DNA of 64,000 nucleotides, taken from NCBI GenBank assembly GCA_027923505.1, contig BROI01000025.1, forward strand, positions 62,001-126,000, in the 5' to 3' direction. Every line of letters starts with the position of its first letter. Position 1 is the first letter of the stretch. The DNA is from Mayamaea pseudoterrestris. Its lineage: Eukaryota; Bacillariophyta; Bacillariophyceae; Sellaphorales; Sellaphoraceae. The translations under genes and the position numbers were made by a program. A model generated the notes under the pieces. That model was given only the letters and a program-made list of their open reading frames with translations, was not told the DNA's origin and did no database searches. This document shows positions 43,614 through 54,863 of the stretch, piece by piece.

Positions 43614-44379
43614 GAAGGTTTCATTGCTGTCGGTTTATCATATAATTAAGATAGTTTAGCAACTCTGGTTTAATGCTTTTATTATGTCTCTGACATAATA
43701 GCAGTTTGTATCGTGGCCATGGCAGATGGCAACAGTGATGCAGATGGTGACATGAAGGCATTTCTATTGGTAGATCAATTCTGGTCTCATCCTTGCGCAT
43801 GATATTCCACTTTTTTGTGCTCGACGGCCAACGTGGAGTATGTATCATAGCAACCTTTACTCTTTACAGTAGCAGTGTACATATATTGAAACTGGTCGGT
43901 CGTGCGTTGCATTTTTATTTTGGTTGCTTGCAATCGCGACGTCGAACCATCATGTTACTTCATTGGCAAATATATTCAAAATTGTTGTTTGTTATCTATT
44001 TGATTCACTCCCGCTTTCGACAGTGGAATCCACCATCCTCCTTTTGTCATCTTTCAAACTGCCATAACATACTCAATGTGCGCCCTATTGCAACCAACCA
44101 AGCTCAATAGACGGTGGTTACAGCGGTGGATATGTCGTCTGAATTAGAACGCGAATATCTATTGTGGTTGCAAAGTTACAGACGATGTAATGCCACGCAT
44201 TTCCATTTTCAATTATGCTCGCCATTCAAACAGCCATAACATACCCAATATGGGACCAATCGCAACCAAAACAATCTCAATAGAGGGCGGTGACAACGGT
44301 GGAGATGACGTAATAATTACGATACGATTTGCTAATGTAGTTCAAAAGTTACAGACGATGTAATGCGGAACATGTGGCC
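43614..44379. other. Intergenic region with a two-copy 172-bp tandem repeat
   Basis: Downstream of the first PT-repeat gene. Two diverged units of about 172 bp lie at roughly 44054-44225 and 44226-44384, sharing TCAAACNGCCATAACATAC and AAAGTTACAGACGATGTAAT. The second is cut by the copia insertion. No gene supported. Confidence 0.6.
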
Positions 44380-44384
44380 ATGGT
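44380..44384. repeat. Left target-site duplication of the copia element (ATGGT)
   Basis: ATGGT immediately left of the left LTR; the identical ATGGT lies immediately right of the right LTR at 50240-50244. This shows one insertion event. Confidence 0.9.
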
Positions 44385-44595
44385 TGTTGGATCTAGAATA
44401 TATCTTGCGCGCCCTTGAAGCGACACTAATGATTAAGCAGAACAGAGTCAATAAAACCACTTTACTTATTTTCTCCAAGAAGTGATCGTCCTCGATCCAC
44501 TCCTTCGGTTGCCGCTTACCGCGCTTACTTAAATGTGACCGTCTTCGTGACGTCACCGCTGCCGCTTCGGTTTGGGTTCTCATCCATGCTCAACA
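44385..44595 (-). mobile_element. Copia LTR, left (3' LTR on the minus strand)
   Basis: 211 bp, TGTTGGATCT...TGCTCAACA, with TGTTG/CAACA inverted ends. By eye it is identical to the right copy once the TRIM insertion is set aside. On the inner side lies a purine-rich tract on the minus strand (CCCAAAGGAGTG), in the position of a polypurine tract. Confidence 0.9.
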
Positions 44596-47500
44596 CACTC
44601 CTTTGGGCCGAGTAGTACTTACTGCTCGAGGCCAGATTCATAACCAGGTTGCGGAGCTTTCCAAACTGGGCTCCCTGCAATGGTTTCGTAAAGAAATCCG
44701 CGACCATGTCTCCGGTCGGACAATGCTCAATGTTGACTTCACCAGCAGCCACGCGATCCTTCACAAAGAAGTACCGAACATTCATGTGTCGTGTGCGCTT
44801 TGTACTTGAGCTTCTGCCATTCTTTTCCAACAGCATTGAACTCATATTGTCTTGATACAATTTCATGTCCTTGACCCCGAAACCTTGCGCCTTCAGAAAA
44901 TATCCTGTCCACAGCAACTGCGGTAGCACATCATGAACTCCCACGACTTCACTCTCCGTCGAGCTTCTTGTTACCAACTTCTGTTTAGCCGACGTGCTGT
45001 ACACTGACCCTTGACCAAGTGTCATTGTTCCACCAGTGTGACCCTTCATGTCTGGGTGTACCGCGTACGACGCATCGACCCACCACTGGACTATTCCGGA
45101 CTGGTCCGCCTTCAGCGTCAAAACCATGTCCACGCTCCCGCGTAAATACTTCACCACTCTTGCAGCCTTCTTATAGTCGTCTTCGTCCGGCTGCTGCAAC
45201 CTCGTGCTCAAGAAAGAAATTGCTGTGCGAATGTCCGGTCGCGCACGCTGGCTCAGGTACAGACACTGCATCACAATTGTCACAAAAATGCTCTTCTTTT
45301 CTTCGCTCAGCATGACTGGATTTTCCGAAATCTGAAACAAGTGACTGGCCGCCGGAGTCGCTGCCGTTCCATCCATGTCGCCTGGCGCATGATGGAGCAC
45401 ATTCTTCACATAGTCAATCATGTTGATTGCTACTTCTCCAGGCTTAGTATAGTCCAATACCATGCCGAGGTAATCGTGTACTTTTCCACGTGACTTGTTC
45501 ATTGGAGTCTCCTTACCGAACTCCTCATCCATCTGCGCGATGAACTCATCCACGACGCTCACTTCAATGTGCGAAATCTTCAAATCATCCACGTGCCACC
45601 CCACGGTGATTTGCTTTCCATTGACCATCTTGTTACACACACATGGATCGTACGGGTTCTTCTCAAAGCCCCACTCGAGCAATTTTGCAGACAACTTCTC
45701 CCAGAATAGTCGCGCTGCTCGCAGTGTGCCGTAAAGTGCCATGAGTAATTCAACGTACATGACTTTCTCGCCGTTCTCCATTGTGACGCAAGGCTCGTAC
45801 ATTTCGCGATCAATCTCCAACAGTAGCTCCACCATCTTCCCAGTGAAACGAACGTGCACCAACTCGTCCATTTCCGCTTGCATGAACGCGCCCGGAACAT
45901 CAACCACAGCAACCTCGCGTCCTTCCATAGCGTCAATGATTGCCGTCAGAAAAATGGCCTCAGTCGCTATCGTGGGAGATGCCGCATCTTCCTTTGCAGT
46001 GTACGCTCGTTGCTTGCGTCCATCTGCACATCCGCGTCCCTTCACAGTTCCGCACCTCTTGCGCTTGAGAAACATCAAATATGCCAGCGCGTCCTTACGC
46101 TGCTGTGGAGTCAAAGTGCACTGGGGGACTGCCTTCATGACGTGCCTATCGTGTAGCTGCTGCATTTCCTTGCGCACTGCCTCCACTCCAGCATCGCCAA
46201 ACGCCTTCAAACCTTGCCGCATATTCATCTGTGCCGTGACGAGTGGCTCCGACACTTCCTCTGCAGCGTCGAGCGTGAACAAATGAGCGAACGATCGAGG
46301 TTTGCGCGCACGCAGGCCATACCGACCAGTGCGTGGGCCATAGCGCGCTTCGAAATCCTCTTCATCTGCAGCAGCTGGCACTCCTTCAATTTCGCCTTCA
46401 TCGGGCACTCCTTCAATTTCGCCATCATCCATGGCCGGCGCGTCGTCAAGTTCGCCGTCAATGGCTTCACCATCCTCATCGTCCGGCACTCCTTCAATTG
46501 CGCCGTCAGCACTATCGTCGTCGTCGCTGTCGTTGTCGTCATCGGTCGCATTCACTCCTTCGCTTCCGCCGGCAGAGTCGTCGTCGCCGCGAGAAGCGTC
46601 GTCATCGTAATCAGAGTCATCATCATCCTCGTCGTCATCATCGTGCCACATGACTGGCTCAGCAGCCTCCGCAACACGGTGGCGGTCCATGAACATGATG
46701 CCCGGATTGGCCTTCTGTTGACGAGCGAGACGATGCACGCGCTCAATGACATCATCAGGCATGGGCAAAGGCGTAGCGTGGCCACGATTCAGAATTTTGC
46801 CCGAGGACAAACTGAGGAAATAAAACCCGCCCTGCACATTACCAGTCGGGCGCAGAGCCAGCGCACCAATCGTGCGCGCCTGCATGTCATTGCTGTGCGA
46901 CTCATGCGTTTGCACATACTGACCGAATTCATACTTGCAATGCCGATTAAAGTCAACTGTCTGACCAGTCACAATGGTACGTGGACTGAGATCCTTCGAA
47001 ATGCCACGCTCGTTCGGAAACGCATTCAGCCAAAACACGGCAGACTTCGTCATTTCGATAACCAATCGTGCCGGCACGTGCTTAAACGGCAACGTGTTGT
47101 ATGTCGCGCGCACCCGTTCCTTCACGACACGGATAAAACGTTCGATTTCGCCAACGTGCTCATCCTCAGACGTCGCATTGAGCGCCACTCCGAGATCAGC
47201 CAACGCGCCAAGCATTGGAGCGAACTCCCCATCCATCAGAGCCGCGACGACACGGAACCCACCGCGTGCGTAAATCTTCAACACAGACTCGATTGCCTTC
47301 AACATAACCGGAAGCGTACGGTTTTGAATCACCTCGACCGTAGCAAAACGAATGCTGCGGGAGAACGTCACCAACATAGGGACCTTGTTGATATACATGA
47401 TGTCTGCACAAAGAGTAACGTCTCGATAGCGACTCATGATAGCCGGTGGAAGCTGCTCAACAATCGCAGGCTTCACCAGATGCGACGCGCGACGTGTCGT

Positions 47501-49320
47501 CTTTCCTTTTAACGAGCCAACATCGGGTCCAAAGATGTGTTCAGCCGCCAGGATGTCGGCTTTTGTCACGGGGCAGTTCGGCAACTGATTGCTAGTAACG
47601 ATGCGCAGGTAATCCTTGAGGCTTGGCCGTCCAATTTTGATTTGCAATTCCCTAGCTCTAACAGCGCGTAAATAGTCATCATTGGTGTAGTTAGTACGGT
47701 TATCGTCTACCGTAGTCAACATCGCCACTCCATCCTTGACATCGCCGCGCTTGCCCTTCGAAAAACTCTCGCATACATACAGCCCAGAGTCAGTCTCGAC
47801 AAACTCTCGCTGCTTACCGTCCGGCTTCTCCACGACGAACCTTGGACGCTCCACGCCGTGCATGAGATACTCCACGGTAAACTTCTTCCGGACTTGCGCC
47901 AAACTCAAAATGTTCGCCAGCCCCTGCGGATACCACCATACCGGACCATAGCCCTCCAAGTCGCCCATCATGTTCGTCCTCACTGTACCAGCATTGCACT
48001 TGATCACCATCCACGTCGGTACCGGGCGAATGTTCGTCAGCATCTTGGCGTTGCAGAACAGATCCACTGTCGACTGATTGTCCAAGAGCACGGCCTTCTT
48101 CGAAATGTTCACTTTCGACTTCGGCGGCTGCGCGAACATGTAGCCAATCTCGTCGTCGTCGTCGCTATCTTCCTCGCTACCCAGCGTGAAGTGCTGCGCT
48201 CCACTAGCCTCTGCAGCCGGCGCACTCTCCGTAGACTCCGTTCTAGTAGGACAGTCTCGCTGCACATGGCCAACCTGTTGGCAGATCCAGCATCTGGGAG
48301 GGTCACGCGCGGTACCAGTCGTGTGGAACGCCACGCCCTCGTTCGTTGGCAGCGTGGCTTCGCCATCTGCGTGCTCACGACGCTGCATGATGTTGTACGC
48401 ATCGTGGATCGTCAACGGGAAGTTGTCATGCCCGTCGAGATAGCAGTTGCGCAAGTGCTTGCAATACCCAGCGTACTCGCCCGTCGCGCCACGCACGAAA
48501 AGCATTGCAAGCTCGAGCTCCTCGGCGGCCTTGATGTCCTCAGCGGTCGCCTGAGTACGGTTGTCATCCTTGGCAATGTTCGACGCGACAATATCATTGT
48601 GCATCGTGACGCCAACTGCCTTCGCGACAACTCGGCTTGAATGTCCACGACTTGATCCACAAGTTTGCAGCGCCCTTCGTACGTATGCGAGATCTCCTTG
48701 ATGATCGCCAGCAACTGAATTCCGTCCGTTTCCTCCTCGGCGTCTCGGAACTTGGCATGCTACTTGACACGATCCTTCATACGCTCCGTGCATTGTCCAT
48801 ACAACACGGCGTAGAGTCCAGCGAGGAAGTCGGAGTACACACGCACGCGCTCGACATGTTCTTTCTTGTCGGCCTTGTATTCCTCAAGCATAATGGACCA
48901 GTCTCCATCCGTCGTGTCGTCAGCCTTGACTGGACGCGCAGGCTCGGCAGGAATTGCCAGTTCCACGTTGCGCATCCCCTTGAGCAGCTCCTTGGTATAT
49001 TTCTTGTAGGAGCGCCCGACGAAAGTGATGATCTCGTTCGTCGTTCAAATGAATCCATCGGGATCGCGCGAACCGTTGTAATCGTAGATGAAACCAGCGA
49101 GCGTCGGCTCGCTTCCTTGGAAATTTCCACTCGGCGCACGAATCGGTCCGTTGAGTCTGTTTCCATTGCCGTTGCCTTGGTTCCCGGCACGAGTCCCAGC
49201 TCGAGTACCTCTACGGTGACGGTTACGTCGGCTTCCTTCGCTTGCTGGCAGAGCGGGAGGTGCACCTCCACCGCTCGACGCCGTTCCTGTCGTCGGAGTA
49301 TTGCTCGTCGTCGAAGACAT
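44525..49320 (-). mobile_element. Copia internal coding region (gag-pol fossil)
   Basis: Minus-strand coding region, from a gag-like start that is Ser/Gly/Arg-rich through the zinc knuckle, protease, integrase, reverse transcriptase and RNase H. The long acidic stretch (Asp/Glu-rich, about 46380-46650) lies between integrase and reverse transcriptase. The pol end runs into the 3' LTR. The gag end is broken. No product is expected to be made from this copy as a complete gag-pol. Confidence 0.85.
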
Positions 49321-49347
49321 TTCTTTTCACTCCCTTCTTGGAGAAAA

Positions 49348-49519
49348 TGTTGGATCTAGAATATATCTTGCGCGCCCTTGAAGCGACACTAATGATTAAG
49401 CAGAACAGAGTCAATAAAACCACTTTACTTATTTTCTCCAAGAAGTGATCGTCCTCGATCCACTCCTTCGGTTGCCGCTTACCGCGCTTACTTAAATGTG
49501 ACCGTCTTCGTGACGTCAC
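49348..49519 (-). mobile_element. Copia LTR, right (5' LTR), first segment
   Basis: 172 bp identical to the first 172 bp of the left LTR. The remaining 39 bp lie at 50201-50239, beyond the inserted TRIM, with a TCAC duplication (49516-49519 and 50197-50200) flanking the insertion. Confidence 0.9.
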
Positions 49520-50196
49520 TAGCAGGTATGCAACAGAAAGTAGTATCACTATGCCGTTAAAAGTAGCGCACCTCGGAATCGAACCAAGGATAACCGGCTA
49601 TATCACCTCTAAACACGCTGCTACTTTTCCGTCTGCTAGTGTACTATATGCTGCATACAAGGCACCATGCACTATGACAAGTAAAGGTATCGCTCTGGTT
49701 GCTGTTTTTCGTGTGCAACCTGCTACTCCCCTAGCTTTGCGCGTCATAGTGCTAACTCGTCTTCCGTTTCAGCTGGCATTTTCGTCTCGCGGGGGAATGT
49801 CACTTTTCAGTTTTTCCTGCGGCGTTTCGGGCTCGGCGCATCTTTGTGCACTCCCCAGGGTCCGCGACTCCCCATCGTTCGTTCGTGACAAACCCGTGCA
49901 ACCAGTGAATTTTTTGCTTTTTCTTCGCTTGATTCGATCGCAACTCGAACCAGCAGCCTCAGTCCAGATCTCTCGATAGGGACGCTACCATAGCAGGTAT
50001 GCAACAGAAAGTAGTATCACTATGCCGTTAAAAGTAGCGCACCTCGGAATCGAACCAAGGATAACCGGCTATATCACCTCTAAACACGCTGCTACTTTTC
50101 CGTCTGCTAGTGTACTATATGCTGCATACAAGGCACCATGCACTATGACAAGTAAAGGTATCGCTCTGGTTGCTGTTTTTCGTGTGCAACCTGCTA
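49520..50196 (-). mobile_element. TRIM (terminal-repeat retrotransposon in miniature) nested in the copia LTR
   Basis: 677 bp. Two 206-bp terminal direct repeats (49520-49725 and 49991-50196) look identical and have inverted tips TAGCAGGT/ACCTGCTA. On the minus strand, a primer-binding site TGGTAGCGTCCCTATC follows the 5' LTR directly (49990 downward); its TGGTAGC start fits the GCUACCA end of eukaryotic initiator tRNA-Met. A purine tract, AGCTAGGGGAG, precedes the 3' LTR (49726-49736). The 265-bp interior has no coding capacity. It is flanked by TCAC duplications inside the host LTR. Noncoding, so it depends on another element's proteins. Recent, and younger than the copia insertion. Confidence 0.85.
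49991..50196 (-). repeat. TRIM 5' LTR; carries a tRNA-like T-arm and B box
   Basis: The minus strand contains GGTTCGATTCC (a perfect polymerase III B box) in a T-arm-like stem, a D-arm-like GATA...TATC stem just before it, and TTTT after a GCGCTAC end. The same sequence is in the other LTR. No anticodon arm can be placed, so it is not a tRNA gene as it stands. Confidence 0.6.
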
Positions 50197-50239
50197 TCAC
50201 CGCTGCCGCTTCGGTTTGGGTTCTCATCCATGCTCAACA

Positions 50240-50749
50240 ATGGTCATCGGTGAACGGCGTGCGTCGAAGGCAAGGAATCGCACACTTCGAACTTTTTTCT
50301 CTGACCACTTGGAAATTCCAAGTGGTCATAGGGTCAAGCTGACCACAGTGGTTTTTCGAAGTTGGTGACGTCACATTAGGATATGTTGCTTCGAAACTTC
50401 GAACTTTGAAGTTTTGAAAAGTAGTCCAATGGGCACCTTAGTGGCGCAAGGACGCCCAATGTGTTCCAAATGCCAGAAGTGTTCCTTTAATCGAGCACGA
50501 GTACGCCACTTTGTGTCAGATAAAGACTGCTTACGCAATAGTTTAAGTTTCCAGTGGCAAAGTCGTTGATAGCGTGTATATAAGCCTGTCGTGACGAAAT
50601 AGTCATTGTCTACATGTTCTTTTAGCCTCCAAGATCAATCGGCCCAAGGATTCAGTGAGGCAATAATCTTTTCATGGAGTATGACCGACTCAGCCTTGAA
50701 CCTCCTCTTCACACTTTCTCTTTTTCGAAGAGTCGGTTGCATCTTAAAC
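50240..50749. promoter_or_regulatory. Upstream region of the second PT-repeat gene
   Basis: It begins with the copia target duplication ATGGT. It contains the 25-nt palindrome at 50303-50327 and, shortly after, a related GACCACAGTGG. The copia insertion lies only about 510 bp from the start codon, so the promoter may use or be limited by the element's edge. Confidence 0.45.
50303..50327. promoter_or_regulatory. Near-perfect 25-nt palindrome
   Basis: GACCACTTGGAA, one central A, then TTCCAAGTGGTC: a 12-bp perfect stem. A GACCACAGTGG half-site-like copy follows about 8 bp later. It may be a dimer-binding site; it may also be a transposon relic. Confidence 0.45.
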
Positions 50750-53700
50750 ATGATCAAAAGCTCTTTCTTTACCCTAGCATTCGTGCTGGGTGTGTCTAAC
50801 CATGCCCATCTTGTCGAAGCAGGCAGTACGTATGAATGCCAGCGTGATAACGAGGACGCCGCGTGATGGATCGCAAAGTAGTTAGTGCAATGATCCGAAA
50901 TTATATTCTTCTGCTGACTCGCCATTTCGCTCTGCCTACACTACAGAACCTGTCAAACCCTCTCCAAAACCACCAACGCGAGCACCAATTGATAAACCCA
51001 CAAAACCACCGACCAAAGCTCCGACATATGCGCCGGTCCAGATGAGAGCATTTGCTGGCGACGCTTCTACTGTGAGTTGCTAAAATTGGTCATTATACTT
51101 CCGCAAGTCTCGTTTCGCCATTATCGGCAAATTCTCACCATTAGCTCTTCATTCACTGTCTTTTTCGCCTTGCTTTAGCTTGTTACCGGCATTGGCAAGG
51201 CATCGACGGAGTTTTTCATCCCCATGCCAGAGACAGTCTTATTCGAAAAGACATTCAAGGCCATTTCAAGGGACTCGGCTGGACCAGTCAACACTTTGAT
51301 TTCGGTCACAATCTCCACCAACGGCACCATTGTCTACTGGGACCACTGGGAGGATGGCTATGAGAATCCTTCCGCCGCCTCAATGCAACCCACCACGGAA
51401 GTTTGGGGCGACGGCAACGCCGCTAACGGATGCGCACCTCGAAAAGGGGTTTCTTGCACCAACGCAAATGACAAGCTTTTCGCTGGACAGGCCATTGTCA
51501 TTCAAAACGACGTCTACACGCCCCGCGCTGCAACGGGTGCGCCGAGAGTCTACGACGGAGGCGACAACGTCAAGGCCACCTACCCAGTTGCCATGACTCG
51601 TGGCGCTTATCCAGATGCACCAGGATCGTTGTTGGCGGGTGCAGTTGAGGTCTACGACACAAGCTATGGTTGGGGAACGGACTTTTTCTCGCCAGTGGGA
51701 ATCAACGCTGACATTGCGACCGGAGCATTTGGATATGTTGCCATGTACTGTCAAGCCAAGGAGGATAATACGATTGTTGAGTTTAACGGAGGCTCCACCA
51801 AGACTCTCAAAAAGGGAGAGACAATTCTCTTTGAGAATGTCCGGGTCGCCGATCGGGTCACGTCCTCCAAAAGTATTCAAGTTGATGTCATAACGGGAGA
51901 TCCGGGATCAACCTACGAAATGCGCTGGTACGTTATCTCGGAAATGAAATTGTCAGTACAACGCATCACTCACATTTGCCTCTTTGTGTTGCTCTTCGCA
52001 CATATAAAGGTACGCGCTCTTGCCACGCAACATGTACTCAAAGAGCTATGTTGGACCAGTCGGAAACACAAAGGTAGGTTCTTCAGGTTTCTAGTTATTA
52101 ACCAGCGTGATGATATAATTGCACGTTTTGACCCAGCAAATTTTTGGATCAAAAAAACACTTCGACTCAATTTATTTTGTCTTTGTACCGTCCTTGATCG
52201 TTCCAGGGTGGCGTCGGGTACGTCATTTTCAATCCCAACCCATTCAGCGTTACCGCCGACTACAAGTGGAGTGTTTCTGGTACCACCAGGTCAGCTTCAC
52301 TGAGCATTCCAGCTCGCTCCAACCGTATGACTCAATCAATACCATCTGGAACAGGGGTTTTCATTGATTCCGATGACGGTGACATCCTAGCTTTTTCGGT
52401 CATTGATATTGACGAGACTGGCCAGCTCTTTGATTGGGGATTCCCGGTGCAGCCTCGAGACGCACTGACACCGCAGGTCCTCATTGGTCTAGGATTCGGG
52501 TAAGTAGAACTTTTGGTGTCCGCGAGCGTGAGTCGCGCACATTGGTCGAAATATCAAGCGCTTGCTTCATCCACTTCAAGTTATGTGTTTTCGCCAGTGC
52601 TTACAACTGGTAGCCGAACTTTCTAATCTTCTTTCTTTCTTTTTTCTTTCTTTTTCTGTAGTTGCACAAACAATGCATGCGACTATAGAGGCGTGCGGTC
52701 TGTTGTTTGGGTCACCTCGGTGGCCGATGCTGATCTCTACATTGACTACGACAACGATGGGACTGTCGACGAAAAACGTTCAATCAAGGCCTTAACAAGC
52801 AATTTGGTATACAACAGCAAAACCAGAGACATGAGTGGCGCATTCATATTTGCAACCACGCCAAATTCTGGTCCTTTGGGCACACCAAGTGAGTCGGCCT
52901 CTGCCTTTGTCTATCGTAACTCATAACCCCCTGCTTATTGCTCCCTACCATTCATGACTTTCAATTTTCTCACACGAACGATCACACATCACACTTATCT
53001 CTTAACAAAAGTTAACCTTGCAGCTGCCTGGGGACAGAATCCCGATTTCTCCTTCAGTGGTGATGATTATGCCCTTGACCTAGGAACGCTTGTTGTGCCG
53101 TTTCCTTCCATCAAAGTCAGCAAGCACATTGAGCTGACGGGCGACGCTAACGGTGACGGCGAATACACTGCTGGCGACACGGTCACATACACAATCCGCA
53201 TTGTTAATCAGTCTCCGCGTGAGATTGCCGCTGGAGCATTTACCATTTTGGATCCAGTTTTGAGCCAGATGTCCTACATCACCGGCTCTACCAGGTACAG
53301 CTGCGGGCTTGGAGCCGTTTCATCGACCGTACCGGATGGAACGACGGGTACAAAGTTTCCATTGGACGAGGTGGGCCTTCTTTCAAGATGCTTATTGAGT
53401 TCAAAGGGCGGTGAACACGCTGTCTCATTTCAGGCCAAGATTCTTGATACTGCCGTCAACGAGTTAAAGAATGCTGGAATCCTGAAAAGTAATGTCTGCG
53501 GAGATCTTCCGTTTGAGGTCACCGTCCCGCTGGTGGTTCCACCTACAGAGTCACCTACCAAGAGTCCGACGCTTGCTCCATCCCTTCCCCCAATTTCAGT
53601 AGGCGCCAAGGGCTGCTATGCTACCTTCACAACTGGGTCAATGATCAGCTGCTTTCCTTCAAAAGCAGGGCAACATTACAATGCAGGACAAGTGTGTACT

Positions 53701-54549
53701 GAGCTTTTGAATGGCGATAATGGTGACTCAGTCAAGATCACATATGATACCACTGGAAGCAACTACTGCTTGACGGAAGTCCAAGCTTACTTTGGTGACA
53801 CAATCCCTGCCAACAAAGCGGGCAATCCTATGATAGGCAACTTTCCAGCAAAATCCACCATGAATGGGTCTTGCATCAAGACCTACACACTTCAAACACC
53901 TCTGGTTCCGGGATGTGCTGCTGGTGCTGAATTCATGAATCGCGTTTACAAGTTTGCTGCTCATTCTCATGTTCAATTTGCGGATGGTTCAGGTGGGCAA
54001 ACAGCGTGGACCGATGGTAAAGATATTACCACTGGAGGAAGCTGGGCAATGTACTCTGAAGCTGCATTGAACTGCAAGTGTGTGGCACCGACAAAAGCTC
54101 CAACACGCAGCCCAACAAAACTGCCAACGGGGAAACCAACTGGCAAGCCCACCAAGAAGCCCACGAGCAAGCCAACCGGAAAACCAAGTAAAGCTCCAAC
54201 AGGCAAGCCTACAAAGAAGCCAACTGGAAAACCAAGCAAAGCTCCAACAGGCAAGCCCACCAAAAAGCCTACGGGCAAGCCCACCAAGAAGCCCACAGGC
54301 AAGCCCACCAAGAAGCCCACAGGCAAACCAACTGGTAAACCAAGCAAAGCTCCAACAGGCAAGCCCACCAAAAAGCCAACTGGCAAGCCTAGTAAAGCGC
54401 CAACTCAAGTCCCGACTTTACCGCCTAAAATCACGTTTGCGCCGCCCTATGAAGGAAACTGTCCCGTCCCAAGCAATCGCAAGGTTCTGGAATTGTCGAG
54501 TAGCAAGAGACAGGTCGATCACTCGAACCGTCGTCACCGCGAGCGTTGA
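50750..54549 (+). CDS. Secreted PT-repeat protein with DUF11-like domain and one Cys-rich module (7 exons)
   Basis: Exons: 50750-50825, 50947-51071, 51179-51927, 52010-52073, 52207-52499, 52662-52888, 53024-54549, joining to 1019 aa. Exon 1 encodes a signal peptide ([19 protein letters not shown]) with the same length and phase as exon 1 of the upstream paralog. A short PT linker is followed by a large beta-rich ectodomain (about 68-545, with IVYWDHWEDGYENP and LYIDYDNDGTVDEKRS). Next comes a DUF11-like repeat (about 547-640, GDTVTYTIRIVNQSPREI), then one Cys-rich module (about 707-863) nearly identical to the last module of the first gene, and a [10 protein letters not shown] tail. Probably an adhesive or matrix surface protein. 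The large domain resembles IgGFc-binding-type N-terminal regions in layout only. Confidence 0.82.
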
Positions 54550-54863
54550 AGAAGCGACCTTTCCTTTCAAAAGTCACGCACTAAAAATAAGTATCTACTA
54601 ACAATGGAGTAGACAATATACATCAAATGCAAATATACTTAGTAGAGTGATATCCATCAAGTACTTGGTTGTTGGACCATGGCTCAACTTGGACCATTTC
54701 CTTTTTGAACAAGCGCCCTTACCATTTTCAATTGTCACATACGCCGCTTGTCCCGCCATGAGTAGCAGCTTTTTGCGGCCTCTTAACTAGCAAAATTGAA
54801 GCAAGCATCCTTTGTTGTAAATTACTGCCTCAAACACAGATTCGTTTCGATCGCTATGCTCTA
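54550..54863. other. Convergent intergenic region
   Basis: 314 bp between two converging gene ends. Nothing recognised beyond expected 3' flanks. Confidence 0.4.

Larger units (their letters stand above)
44385..50239 (-). mobile_element. Ty1/copia LTR retrotransposon, diatom CoDi-like
   Basis: A full-length fossil with two 211-bp LTRs, ATGGT target duplications and internal parts on the minus strand in copia order: gag with a CCHC knuckle (CWICQQVGHVQRDC), protease (LLDNQSTVDLF), integrase, reverse transcriptase (GWHVDDLK), and RNase H (VDASYAVHPDMKG). The DNQST protease and integrase-before-RT order fit CoDi-type diatom copia. The LTRs look identical, so the insertion is recent. The pol part reads as one long frame; the gag end looks broken, with about two or three breaks. 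The right LTR is split by a TRIM element. It sits between the two PT-repeat genes and touches neither coding region. Confidence 0.9.

Noticed and set aside
46214-47512. 432-codon plus-strand ORF inside the copia element
   Set aside because: Antisense of the pol region; its Arg/Ser/His-rich composition comes from the reverse strand.
49560-49630. tRNA gene in the TRIM LTR
   Set aside because: T-arm and B box are good, but there is no anticodon arm and the acceptor does not pair as a tRNA; kept as a tRNA-like relic only.
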